Assembly: GCF_019801015.1 (NCBI RefSeq)
Contig: NZ_JAHVJZ010000001.1
Coordinates: 124,001 to 188,000 of the forward strand
DNA: 64,000 bases
Direction of reading: 5' to 3'
DNA from: Marinobacter nauticus
GTDB taxonomy: Bacteria; Pseudomonadota; Gammaproteobacteria; Enterobacterales; Shewanellaceae
The position numbers and the translations under genes are program-made. The notes below the pieces were generated by a model. That model was not told where the DNA came from and made no database searches. It saw nothing but the letters and a program-made list of their open reading frames with translations. Below, in pieces: positions 51,367 to 59,456 of the stretch (position 1 is its first letter; the number at the start of each line of letters is the position of its first letter).

Positions 51367-51443
51367 TGGTCGGCCAGAGAGGATTTGAACCTCCGACCCC
51401 CGACACCCCATGACGGTGCGCTACCAGGCTGCGCTACTGGCCG
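51367..51443 (-). tRNA. tRNA-Pro(GGG), copy B
   Basis: The 77-base gene appears identical to copy A at 47940-48016, with anticodon GGG and encoded CCA. It is followed on the minus strand by repeat array B. Confidence 0.97.
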
Positions 51444-51526
51444 ACAACGGAGGCCATAATACGTTTCCTGAGGGCAATTGCAAGCACGCCGGGAGTCAAG
51501 TGCTTTATCTTTGCGCAATCATCGTG

Positions 51527-53320
51527 CTATCGCGCAAGGAATCGGCGGCCTTCCTCCATCACACCAAGCAACGTCTGCACATCCAGCTTGGCGTCACGAC
51601 GTCGTTTGTACTCGGGTGAGTAGACGCGATACTCGCCGTGCTTATCGATCATGGTAATGGACTTGGCCGTGCGGATCGCAAAGTAACGGTCATTACCGAT
51701 CACCAGAAACGGGTGAACGGGCGGCTGATACAGGGTGTCGCCCAGGCTGTAATCGGTGGTTGGATTTTCACAGCCCAGAACCCGGGTCATCAGGCTGCCA
51801 GCCAGCCCATAGTGGCTGGTTTGGTGTGGCGCACGCCAGGCCTGGTCTCCCGGGATTCGGGTCAGCATGGGAACCTGCGTCGTGCCCGGAGAGAAGTTGC
51901 GCTGCGCATTGGTGTTGGGGTCTGTCGTGAACATCTGGCCGTGGGTGCCGGTCAGGATCACCACGGTGTCATCGCTCACTCCCGCCATCAGACGGTCCAG
52001 CTCACTGTCCAGGAAGTGAAGCGACTGACGGTACTGGTTGTAAAGCACCCGCTCGGCGTAGTTCAGCCTGGGGTCGGCCTGGACGCTCGGGATCCCGATG
52101 GAGCCCACCGGAGTGCTGTAGTAGGCCGGCGCGTGATAGGTCACCAGGGCGAACTTTGGTGCCTGGCCCTCACCGAGGTAGCGAAGAACCTGGTCGGTGG
52201 TGCGAATGTCCCGTTCCGCCAGGTTGTCCATTGCCTCTTCAGGCTGGTCGTTAAAGGCGGCGAACATGGCACTGAGGCTGCGGCTGTTCTGCAGCTGATC
52301 GTCGCCAAACAGGGTGAATTCATAGCCGGCATCGGCCAGTTGGTCCATCAGCACCGGCGTCTTCTTGTCCGCGTTGAGAGAAGCCTCGTACGCAGGCAGC
52401 ATGCCATAAAGCAGGCTGTAGAGGCCGTTCTGATATCGATTGCCGCCACTGAAATGGCGGGGGAACCAATGGCTCTTTTCGGCAATGTCCAGCAGTTTGG
52501 GCATGGTTTGCTCATCCACCATGTCCGCCCGCCAGGCGTCCACGGCCACCAGCAGAATGTTGGGGGTGGAGTGAGGGTGACACTGAAGCGGAGAAAGCGG
52601 GTAGGTCAGCTGCTTGGTTGGTGCAGCGCGGCGCTCTGCCTCTGCCAGGCTGTCTTCGTCGACGAGCCCCTGGCGGGTCATAAAGCTCTTGGCGGTGGCG
52701 GGGTAGTGCAGCGGGAACATGTCGTCCTGCTGGGTGATGGGACGGTACACCGCCGCGTCAGCCCAGATATGGACGAAGTGTGTGGCAAAGAAGCAGACCA
52801 CCAGCGTGCCCACCACTTTGCTGCCCAGCTTGCGTCGACGAACACGGTGGAGACGCTTCCACAGGCCGTTGGCCAGAACCAGTTGGAGCGCCAGCAGCAA
52901 CAGTGGCCCAGCCACCAGCATGGGCGTATTGAGCAGGGCCAGCAGATCCGTTGCCGCCACATCCAGCACAAAGGGATTCATGTGCAGGCGGTAGTGGTCA
53001 AACACCAGGGTATCGAACCAGAGGGCAGTCAGGACCAGAGTGGCGACCACCGCAGCGTAACCCCTGAGTATCCGGGAGAAGGGCAGAAGCAAGGTGACCG
53101 GGAACAGGGTCAACAGATACACCGCAAACCCGAGGAAGGCGAAATGGCCCACCAGGTTACTGAGGAAATAGGCCTGTCCCAGCAGGGTTTCAGGCCAGCC
53201 TTCAGTGGCGGCGTAACGAGTGGCGATGAGCATCGCCAGTATCATGTTGAAAAAGGTGTACCAGTGTCCCCACAGCACCAGCTGCGACACTTTGTCCTTC
53301 TTGAGATCTTGTTCGTGCAT
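51527..53320 (-). CDS. yejM: Inner-membrane sulfatase-fold protein YejM (PbgA/LapC)
   Basis: The 597-aa protein has five N-terminal membrane helices (DUF3413, about 15-185) and a periplasmic sulfatase/alkaline-phosphatase-fold domain starting near residue 255 (TPNILLVAVDAWRADM). In E. coli, YejM (586 aa) senses LPS at the periplasmic leaflet and controls LpxC turnover through LapB. The VDAWRAD replaces the catalytic Thr/Ser motif of true sulfatases, in line with a non-enzymatic role. It lies 77 bases after yejL, as in E. coli. Confidence 0.92.
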   Translation of the reverse strand: MHEQDLKKDKVSQLVLWGHWYTFFNMILAMLIATRYAATEGWPETLLGQAYFLSNLVGHFAFLGFAVYLLTLFPVTLLLPFSRILRGYAAVVATLVLTALWFDTLVFDHYRLHMNPFVLDVAATDLLALLNTPMLVAGPLLLLALQLVLANGLWKRLHRVRRRKLGSKVVGTLVVCFFATHFVHIWADAAVYRPITQQDDMFPLHYPATAKSFMTRQGLVDEDSLAEAERRAAPTKQLTYPLSPLQCHPHSTPNILLVAVDAWRADMVDEQTMPKLLDIAEKSHWFPRHFSGGNRYQNGLYSLLYGMLPAYEASLNADKKTPVLMDQLADAGYEFTLFGDDQLQNSRSLSAMFAAFNDQPEEAMDNLAERDIRTTDQVLRYLGEGQAPKFALVTYHAPAYYSTPVGSIGIPSVQADPRLNYAERVLYNQYRQSLHFLDSELDRLMAGVSDDTVVILTGTHGQMFTTDPNTNAQRNFSPGTTQVPMLTRIPGDQAWRAPHQTSHYGLAGSLMTRVLGCENPTTDYSLGDTLYQPPVHPFLVIGNDRYFAIRTAKSITMIDKHGEYRVYSPEYKRRRDAKLDVQTLLGVMEEGRRFLAR

Positions 53321-53397
53321 GCGGTGGCTCGGCGCCTGAACGTGCTGTTTATCCTACGGTGAAAGAAGCGACAATTCCAGCCAATAATTTCAGCTGC

Positions 53398-53625
53398 TTA
53401 GCCGTCAGATCGACCGTCTACAGAGGCTTTCAGCGCCGCAGCGAACTGCTCAGCCAAGGGAGCACGCATGGCTGGGCTGACTTTACTGTTGATCAGTACG
53501 GTGGCCGCGTTGCCGAGCGCCATCAGGGCCAGATCGGTCGGCGTCTTATGCTTTTCCAGCACCAGCAGCAGTTCGTGCAGCAGCTCTTCGACCTGTTCAT
53601 TGCTGTATTTGGAAACGATAGCCAT
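53398..53625 (-). CDS. yejL: UPF0352 protein YejL
   Basis: The 75-aa protein follows YejL along its length ([31 protein letters not shown]). It is a small helical cytosolic protein of unknown role, always next to yejM. An AGGA site precedes the start. The conserved yejK <-> yejL-yejM layout is kept here. Confidence 0.93.
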   Translation of the reverse strand: MAIVSKYSNEQVEELLHELLLVLEKHKTPTDLALMALGNAATVLINSKVSPAMRAPLAEQFAAALKASVDGRSDG

Positions 53626-53766
53626 GGGGGAATCCTGTTACTCGATAATGGTAGGGGGCCCGGATAGTTACCCGGAGCCGGACAGGCGCGGGATTGTACC
53701 CGAATCATAAACGGCCGTCGCCACTGCCGTGCGAAAAAAGGGGGGTGTCCTTTGCGCTCCCCCACT

Positions 53767-53772
53767 TATAAT
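53767..53772 (+). promoter_or_regulatory. -10 element of the yejK promoter
   Basis: A perfect TATAAT lies 35 bases before the yejK start. No good -35 could be assigned. Confidence 0.5.
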
Positions 53773-53806
53773 AGGTGGCTTTGTGCCCCATTCATCTGTG
53801 GTGTCT

Positions 53807-54859
53807 ATGAGCCTTAAGATCGATCAAGCCATTATGCACGCGGTAATCCGCGCTGAAGATGGCCAGCTGCAGTGCAAACTGCGCCCTCAACCGCTGAGTC
53901 ACTCCAACGCACTCGACGACCTCGTCAGCGAGCTGCACCGCCTCTATACCGCCAAGGCGGGTAAGGGTTACGGCCACTTTGGTGTGCCGGAAGGGGACGA
54001 TGGTGAACCGATGGGTGAGGCCAATGATGCGTTTCGTGAAGCGCTGACGGCCTGGCGTACCGGTAACAAGGGCTTTGTCGAGTTCTCCGCGGAAGCGGGC
54101 CAGCTGCTGGGTCAGGAACTAGGCAAATACGACTTTGCCACCGGTGGCTATCTGTTGATGGCGGCCTATAGCCATATGGCTTCTGAATACCTGTTTGTGG
54201 CGCTGCTGTCTCCGAAGCCTTCGGTATCGGTTTCCGATGAGATGGAGGTGCAGGGCAGTGAGCATCTGGATCTTTCCAACCTTCAGCTGGCCGCACGTAT
54301 CGATCTGACCGAATGGCAGGCCGACCCGACTTCCCGCAAATACCTGACCTTTGTTAAGGGCCGCGCCGGCCGAAAAGTCGCCGACTTCTTCCTCGACTTT
54401 ATGGGGTGCGTTGAGGGCGTAAACGCCAAAGCGCAGAACCAGCAGTTGATGAAAGCGGTGGAGGACTTTGTATCCGACACCGAACTGGACAAAGGCGAAC
54501 GTCAGCAAGCTCGTGATGCGGTGTTTGACTACTGCAAGAGTCAGGTTGCCGTCGGCGAGCCTATCCAGCTGAAAGATCTCTCCGATGAGCTGGCGGATCA
54601 GGGTCTGGATGCGTTTTATCAGTTCACCTCCAATGGTACTTACGAGCTGGAAGAAACCTTCCCGGCGGATCAATCCACCCTGCGTGCACTGAAAAAATTC
54701 AGTGGCACCGGTGGCGGCGTCTCAGTGAGTTTTGATGCACAGCACCTCGGAGAACGCGTTCAGTGGGACCCGATCCGGGATACCCTGACCATTCATGGTG
54801 TACCGCCGAACCTGCTGGATCAGCTCAAACGCCGCCTGGCGGGCGAAGGGCAGGAATAA
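53807..54859 (+). CDS. yejK: Nucleoid-associated protein YejK (NdpA)
   Basis: The 350-aa protein (335 in E. coli) matches the NdpA/YejK family ([48 protein letters not shown] central block). It binds DNA or RNA and associates with the nucleoid and topoisomerase IV. ATG 53807 begins MSLKIDQAI as in homologues. It is divergent from yejL. Confidence 0.93.
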   Translation: MSLKIDQAIMHAVIRAEDGQLQCKLRPQPLSHSNALDDLVSELHRLYTAKAGKGYGHFGVPEGDDGEPMGEANDAFREALTAWRTGNKGFVEFSAEAGQLLGQELGKYDFATGGYLLMAAYSHMASEYLFVALLSPKPSVSVSDEMEVQGSEHLDLSNLQLAARIDLTEWQADPTSRKYLTFVKGRAGRKVADFFLDFMGCVEGVNAKAQNQQLMKAVEDFVSDTELDKGERQQARDAVFDYCKSQVAVGEPIQLKDLSDELADQGLDAFYQFTSNGTYELEETFPADQSTLRALKKFSGTGGGVSVSFDAQHLGERVQWDPIRDTLTIHGVPPNLLDQLKRRLAGEGQE

Positions 54860-55068
54860 GTTCTGTTCAAATTCACTGTTAGTGAATAGCTACCCGGTCT
54901 GTGTGAATAAATATATGTGACCTGCGTCGCACTTTGGAAGCGGTTAGGGGGTTTCCAATCCCCGTGGTTACGGGTACTCTGTGCCCCGTCAACCACCCAA
55001 TATGAATATTCATTCATGTGGGTGAGGCGAACCCCCAAACCCAGAAGTATGATAAGAGGGTCGAGGCC
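54860..55068. promoter_or_regulatory. Region upstream of yjiH with an inverted repeat and an ArgR-box-like site
   Basis: A hairpin ATTCACT-GTT-AGTGAAT lies at 54871-54887, just after yejK. Farther on, TGAAT-ATTC-ATTCA (55003-55016) fits the ArgR half-site spacing TGAAT-N4-ATTCA. ArgR boxes usually come in pairs 3 bases apart; only one is seen, so ArgR control is a weak suggestion. Confidence 0.3.
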
Positions 55069-56442
55069 GTGAATAACGAGCAGACTTTGCAACTGAAGGA
55101 CGTTAAGTCCACCCGGAACATGCTGATGTTCCTGCTGCCATCTTTGATTGGCGTATTCCTGTTTATGACGCCGGTCTCCGTGAACGGCTCCTTCACCATT
55201 CCTGTGGCCGTACTGGCCAAAGGTCTGCTCGGTCAACTGGACAGTTTCGGTGTGACTCTGGTGACCACCGTTATCGTATTTTCTGCGGTAATGACGCTGG
55301 TGACCAAGCTGGTTAAGCCGGGTCCGATCGTAAACCACCCCTTTATGAACAGCCTGTTCAACGTGACACCGGCCTGGGCCGTTACCCGCGTTGTTGGTGC
55401 CGCGTTTGTGCTGCTGACCTTCTTCAGTGTGGGTCCGGAAGCGATTCACTCCGGCAACACCGGTGGCCTGGTGCTGAATGATCTGGCTCCGCTGCTGCTG
55501 TGTGTGTTCCTGTTCGCGGGTCTGTTTCTGCCGCTGCTGGTGAACTTCGGTCTGCTGGAGATGGTGGGCACCACCATGACCAAGCTGATGCGGCCGGTAT
55601 TCAACCTGCCGGGCCGTTCCGCCGTAGACTGTTTTGCCTCCTGGGTGGGCGACGGCTCCGTGGGCGTGCTGATGACCTCCAAGCAGTATGAGCAGGGCCA
55701 CTACACTGAGCGGGAAGCCGCCGTGATCGGCACCACCTTCTCCATCGTGTCCATCACCTTCTCTCTGGTTGTGATCGGCACTGTGGGTCTGGAAGACTAC
55801 TTTATCCCCTTCTTCGGTACCGTGTGTCTGGCCGGTATTGCAGTGGCCATTGTGGTGCCGCGTCTGCCGCCGCTGTCCAACAAGAAGGACCTGTTCGTCA
55901 ACGGCAAAGCCCGTACCGGTGATGAAGAGGTGATCCCTGCCGGTGAAACCACCCTGAGCTACGGCTACAAGCTGGCTCTGGCACGGGCCAGCCGGGTGAA
56001 GAGCGCCGGTGATGTGGTGCGCGAAGGCGTACACAATGCCGCCGATATGATTCTGGGTGTGCTGCCGGTGGTGATGGCCATTGGTACCGCTGGCCTGATG
56101 GTGGCGGAATACACCCCGCTGTTCGCTATCCTTGGCAAGCCGTTCGTGCCGCTGCTGGAGCTGCTGCAGATCCCCGACGCGGCTGCAGCCAGCCAGACCA
56201 TGGTTGTCGGTTTTGCGGATATGTTCCTGCCGGCGATTCTGGCGGAAGGCATTAACAGTGAGATGACCCGCTTCGTGATCGCCGCGCTGTCCGTAACTCA
56301 GCTGATTTACATGTCTGAAATCGGTGCTCTGCTGCTGGGTTCCAAGGTGCCGGTAAAGCTGTGGGAACTGTTCGTTATCTTCCTGCTGCGCACCCTCGTT
56401 GCACTGCCAGTGATTGCCGGTATGGCGCACCTGATTTTCTGA
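55069..56442 (+). CDS. yjiH: YjiH family membrane protein (Gate domains, putative transporter)
   Basis: The protein (457 aa from GTG 55069; GTG 55018 possible) has ten or more helices and two nucleoside-recognition (Gate) domains. It matches YjiH in the first half and appears to cover the YjiG-like part in the second, so it may be the joined form of the two enteric proteins. Those are thought to move peptides or nucleoside-like solutes; the substrate here is unknown. Key stretches are GPIVNHPFMNSLFNVTPAW and SWVGDGSVGVLMTSKQYE. A terminator follows. Confidence 0.82.
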   Translation: MNNEQTLQLKDVKSTRNMLMFLLPSLIGVFLFMTPVSVNGSFTIPVAVLAKGLLGQLDSFGVTLVTTVIVFSAVMTLVTKLVKPGPIVNHPFMNSLFNVTPAWAVTRVVGAAFVLLTFFSVGPEAIHSGNTGGLVLNDLAPLLLCVFLFAGLFLPLLVNFGLLEMVGTTMTKLMRPVFNLPGRSAVDCFASWVGDGSVGVLMTSKQYEQGHYTEREAAVIGTTFSIVSITFSLVVIGTVGLEDYFIPFFGTVCLAGIAVAIVVPRLPPLSNKKDLFVNGKARTGDEEVIPAGETTLSYGYKLALARASRVKSAGDVVREGVHNAADMILGVLPVVMAIGTAGLMVAEYTPLFAILGKPFVPLLELLQIPDAAAASQTMVVGFADMFLPAILAEGINSEMTRFVIAALSVTQLIYMSEIGALLLGSKVPVKLWELFVIFLLRTLVALPVIAGMAHLIF

Positions 56443-56459
56443 GTTGGCCAGTGACACCG

Positions 56460-56488
56460 AAAAGCCGGGCTTAATGCCCGGCTTTTTT
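56460..56488 (+). terminator. Intrinsic terminator after yjiH
   Basis: The stem AAAGCCGGGC/GCCCGGCTTT with a TTAAT loop is followed by six T. Confidence 0.9.
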
Positions 56489-56555
56489 GTGCCTTTTTCC
56501 CGGCATGACGCTTTGCTATGGTGGTTTTTTTCTTGTGTTTTCAAAGGACGAAGCT

Positions 56556-56876
56556 GTGGATCTGATTGTCACCAATATTGAAACCATTCCCGGAAAAGCG
56601 ATCGTGCAGCACCTGGGGCTGGTGCAGGGCAATACCGTACGGGCCAAGCACGTGGGGCGTGACCTGATGGCCGGACTGAAAAACATTGTCGGCGGTGAAC
56701 TGAAGGGCTACACCGAGTTGCTGAACGAAGCCCGCGAAGAAGCGGTGGCCCGGATGAAGGAGCAGGCGGTGTCCATCGGGGCCAATGCGGTGATCAACGT
56801 GCGTTTCTCCACCTCTTCGGTCACCTCCGGCGCCGCGGAGCTCTTCGCTTACGGCACTGCCGTGGTTGTGGAGTAA
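56556..56876 (+). CDS. ybjQ: YbjQ family (UPF0145) heavy-metal-binding-domain protein
   Basis: The 106-aa protein matches YbjQ (107 aa in E. coli): ETIPGKAI at the start, NTVRAKHVGRDL, ELKGYTELLNEARE and the end VINVRFSTSSV...ELFAYGTAVVVE. YbjQ proteins form pentamers with a small beta/alpha fold; metal binding is a family label more than a proven role. GTG 56556 lies seven bases after AAGGA. The next gene, a membrane-anchored paralogue, starts four bases after its stop. Confidence 0.9.
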   Translation: MDLIVTNIETIPGKAIVQHLGLVQGNTVRAKHVGRDLMAGLKNIVGGELKGYTELLNEAREEAVARMKEQAVSIGANAVINVRFSTSSVTSGAAELFAYGTAVVVE

Positions 56877-56880
56877 TGCC

Positions 56881-57330
56881 ATGTGGGTACTTCTGAGCAC
56901 TCTGGGCCTGCTCATCATCGGCTATCTGTTTGGCCGGTATGCGGAGCGGACCCACTTTCGCCGATTGCGGGAAGGGGAGGCCGAACTGCAGCCACTGCTG
57001 GTCTTCTCCGATAAAACCATTCCCGAGGCATTCCAGCCATGCCAGGTGCAACTGGTGGGCGGTAACACGGTGGTGGCGGTGGATTACTTCAAGATGATGG
57101 CTGCCTCGCTGAAAAAGCTGTTCGGTGGTCGGGTGACCGCCTACGAGTCCCTTATTGAACGGGCCCGCAGAGAGTCGTTGCTGCGGATGAAGCGCGAAGC
57201 CCGGACGCTGGGGGCCACCGCAGTATTCAATGTGCGACTGGAGACCGCCTCGATCACCAAAGGCGCCCGTGACCAGCAGGTCTCCGTCGAGGTGTACGCT
57301 TATGGTACGGCGGTGATCCCAGCGTCATGA
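56881..57330 (+). CDS. Membrane-anchored YbjQ-like protein
   Basis: The 149-aa protein adds an N-terminal transmembrane helix (about 3-19, LLSTLGLLIIGYLFG) to a YbjQ-type domain: TIPEAF..., NTVVAVDYFKMM, RVTAYESLIERAR and FNVRLETASI...VYAYGTAVIP. It is a diverged paralogue of the gene before it. Its stop overlaps the M48 protease start in ATGA, so all three are coupled. Confidence 0.85.
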   Translation: MWVLLSTLGLLIIGYLFGRYAERTHFRRLREGEAELQPLLVFSDKTIPEAFQPCQVQLVGGNTVVAVDYFKMMAASLKKLFGGRVTAYESLIERARRESLLRMKREARTLGATAVFNVRLETASITKGARDQQVSVEVYAYGTAVIPAS

Positions 57331-58070
57331 GTCGTTATGAAAACCGCCCCACGCCAGAGAACAATGTCTCCGACACCCACCCCCTTTCGGAGTTTCTCTG
57401 GCTGGGCCTGGCGGCACTGCTGCTGGTCTCGGCAGTGACGGCGGCGCTGGTGTTCGCCGGGCACCACCTGGCCCGTTACGTGCCCTTCACGTGGGAGCAG
57501 GCCATCGCCTTTGACTGGCCAGAAAAACCCGCGTCCGGGCCTGACGAGGCGCGGGCTCAGCAGCTGCTGGCGGCTCTGCTGGAAACCGACCCCCTCAAGC
57601 CGCCGCTTGCGGTGAACCTGACCGTCGCCGAGGGCACCACGCTGAATGCGATGGCGGGGCCGGGCGGGGAGTTGCTGATCTTTGACGGTCTGCTTCAGCG
57701 CCTGGACAACGACGTGGCCATCAGCTTTGTTCTGGCCCATGAGATGGCTCATGTGCGACACCGGGATGTGATGGAAGGGATGCTGAGTCAGGGCATCCTG
57801 CTGTTTGCCGGAGCGCTGCTGACCGGCAATGACAGTCAGATGGTTGAGCTGGCGCTGTTGGCGACAGGACTGAGCTTCAGCCGCCAACAAGAGCTGGAAG
57901 CGGACTGGCGTGCCATGGAGAGTGTTATGCGGCGCTACGGCCACCTCGACGGTGTTGAGGAGGTGTTCCTGGCCCTTTCCCAGCAAAGCCTGATGGGCGA
58001 TTGGCTGAGTACCCACCCTGATACGGAGGATCGCCTGGCGCAACTGGCCAGATTCCGGCAATCCCACTGA
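57327..58070 (+). CDS. M48 family membrane zinc metalloprotease
   Basis: The 247-aa protein has one N-terminal helix (about 24-45) and an M48 peptidase domain with HEMAH (138-142) and the third ligand in QQELEADW (about 191). It lacks the C-terminal domains of HtpX or YfgC/BepA. Such minimal M48 proteins act at the membrane in protein quality control. It is the last gene of the YbjQ-YbjQ-M48 operon, and a strong terminator follows. Confidence 0.87.
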   Translation: MSRYENRPTPENNVSDTHPLSEFLWLGLAALLLVSAVTAALVFAGHHLARYVPFTWEQAIAFDWPEKPASGPDEARAQQLLAALLETDPLKPPLAVNLTVAEGTTLNAMAGPGGELLIFDGLLQRLDNDVAISFVLAHEMAHVRHRDVMEGMLSQGILLFAGALLTGNDSQMVELALLATGLSFSRQQELEADWRAMESVMRRYGHLDGVEEVFLALSQQSLMGDWLSTHPDTEDRLAQLARFRQSH

Positions 58071-58390
58071 CCCCTGCCAACGAGTCACTCGATTTCCGTT
58101 GCAAGATACATTTGCCTTACCAAGCCAGCACTGCCTTCGCGGCGGTGCTTTGTTTTAATGGTGTTGCCGTGGCGCCTCTAGGGGAATCCGTTGCGGCAAC
58201 CCAACAACGAGCAGAATGGATATCAATCTGCTATGTTGCGGATTCATGGGCGAAAAAACTTAAACAGACGGCAATCTCAATAATAAAAGGTGCCGGATTC
58301 GACTCGGACGATACGCTGCGCAGAACGTGGCAGTCGGTCGAATCATCCTGGCAGTGACGCCGGGTTTCGATCTGGAGGGGATCTCTCTTT
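58071..58390. other. Intergenic region upstream of the LytTR gene
   Basis: Besides the terminator at 58127-58156, this 320-base gap has an 81-codon plus-strand frame (58112-58357) that runs through the terminator and lacks a ribosome site, so it is not called. The AT-rich second half should hold the LytTR gene promoter. Confidence 0.5.
58127..58156 (+). terminator. Intrinsic terminator of the YbjQ-YbjQ-M48 operon
   Basis: The stem AGCACTGCC/GGCGGTGCT (one G-U pair) has a TTCGC loop and ends in a T-rich tail. Confidence 0.85.
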
Positions 58391-59428
58391 ATGACCATAT
58401 TGGCACACAATCTGGCTGATGCACCGAGCTTCTGGCAATGGCCAAGAAGCGCGTACCGGCCGGCACCCATCACCATTTGGCTGGTGGGGGCATCCACCGA
58501 CCTTTTCGGCACAGAGCTGCAATGGCCGGTGGTTTCTATCCCGGATCTGCCCACGCTCAGAGAGCGTGTCATGAACTCGGACATGAACGAAGTGCTCATC
58601 ATCCTGGCTCAGCCCCAGGACAAAGGCTTCATCGCCCAGCTGGACGATTGGGTCGCCAAAAAGCGACTGGTGGCCAACCAGTGGATCACCTTGCCGCACC
58701 CACCCCAAGCCGGGGAATCCTCGTTGCTGTGGACGTTGATCACTCAGGCCATTGAGCGCCGCTTTGAGCTGGAAATGAGTGCTCTGGAAGCGCAGCTTAT
58801 CCGGTCTCACCAACCTGCTGAACAGGCCCGTCTCTGTGCGGAATTTGTCAGCCGCTGGTTGCATGTCGCCCGGATCGAGTTTGACCTGCCCGGCCAGCCG
58901 GGCAATCCGAAGAAAGCGCCACCAGACGCCATGGTGTTCTGTTGGCAGACGGTGCCCCATTGCGCACTGAGCGTCTACCTTGCATCGGAGCAGCCTCAGG
59001 CGGCGTGGATTCAGTCCCGGTTTGAGGCGCTGAAGCAGACTCAGGTTGCGTGTCGGCAGTCCTTTCCGAACATTCAGCAGGCTGGCTATCTGGGCCGGCT
59101 GCACGAGCAGAGCCATCGAATCCTCTATCTGGTCGGGGCCAATCAGTACTGCGAAGTGGTGTGGGCGGATACCGCAAGGACGGAGCTGTTCTCCATGCCG
59201 TTGAAGATGGTGCATCGCTATATGCACAAGGAGCTGGTTCAGGTGCATCGCTCCTATCTGGTTAACCCTGACCGGGTTCAGGGGGCGCGTCGTAAGCGCA
59301 ATGGCCGGGTAGAGTTGTTTCTCCACCTGACCCGGATCCCGGTCGGCGACACCTACAAGCAGGCCTTGGAAGACTCTCATTTCCATTGGTTTGAACGAGC
59401 CGAATCATCAATAAAAAAGGCGCCCTGA
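58391..59428 (+). CDS. LytTR family DNA-binding regulator
   Basis: The 345-aa protein has an N-terminal domain without a phosphoacceptor-type receiver pattern I can confirm (about 1-130), a middle region, and a C-terminal LytTR domain (about 240-335: ILYLVGANQYCEVVW, VHRSYLVNPDRV). LytTR proteins bind paired direct repeats. No histidine kinase gene is adjacent. The start at 58391 follows a GGAGGGG site by about nine bases. Its stop lies inside the terminator hairpin. Confidence 0.83.
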   Translation: MTILAHNLADAPSFWQWPRSAYRPAPITIWLVGASTDLFGTELQWPVVSIPDLPTLRERVMNSDMNEVLIILAQPQDKGFIAQLDDWVAKKRLVANQWITLPHPPQAGESSLLWTLITQAIERRFELEMSALEAQLIRSHQPAEQARLCAEFVSRWLHVARIEFDLPGQPGNPKKAPPDAMVFCWQTVPHCALSVYLASEQPQAAWIQSRFEALKQTQVACRQSFPNIQQAGYLGRLHEQSHRILYLVGANQYCEVVWADTARTELFSMPLKMVHRYMHKELVQVHRSYLVNPDRVQGARRKRNGRVELFLHLTRIPVGDTYKQALEDSHFHWFERAESSIKKAP

Positions 59429-59440
59429 GGGGCGCCTTTC
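59413..59440. terminator. Bidirectional terminator between LytTR gene and pyrC
   Basis: The stem AAAGGCGCC/GGCGCCTTT with a CTGAG loop has A and T runs on both sides. It contains the LytTR gene's stop codon. Confidence 0.88.
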
Positions 59441-59456
59441 CTTTTGCCTGTACCGA

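Noticed and set aside
47940..51443. Integrated mobile island with tRNA attachment sites
   Set aside because: There is no integrase or other mobility gene between or beside the tRNA copies; only the recombination potential is kept as a finding.
54820..56544. Minus-strand open frame of 574 codons over yjiH
   Set aside because: His/Gln-rich antisense shadow of a membrane protein gene; no start site or domain.
58112..58357. 81-codon frame before the LytTR gene
   Set aside because: It passes through the intrinsic terminator of the M48 operon and has no ribosome site.
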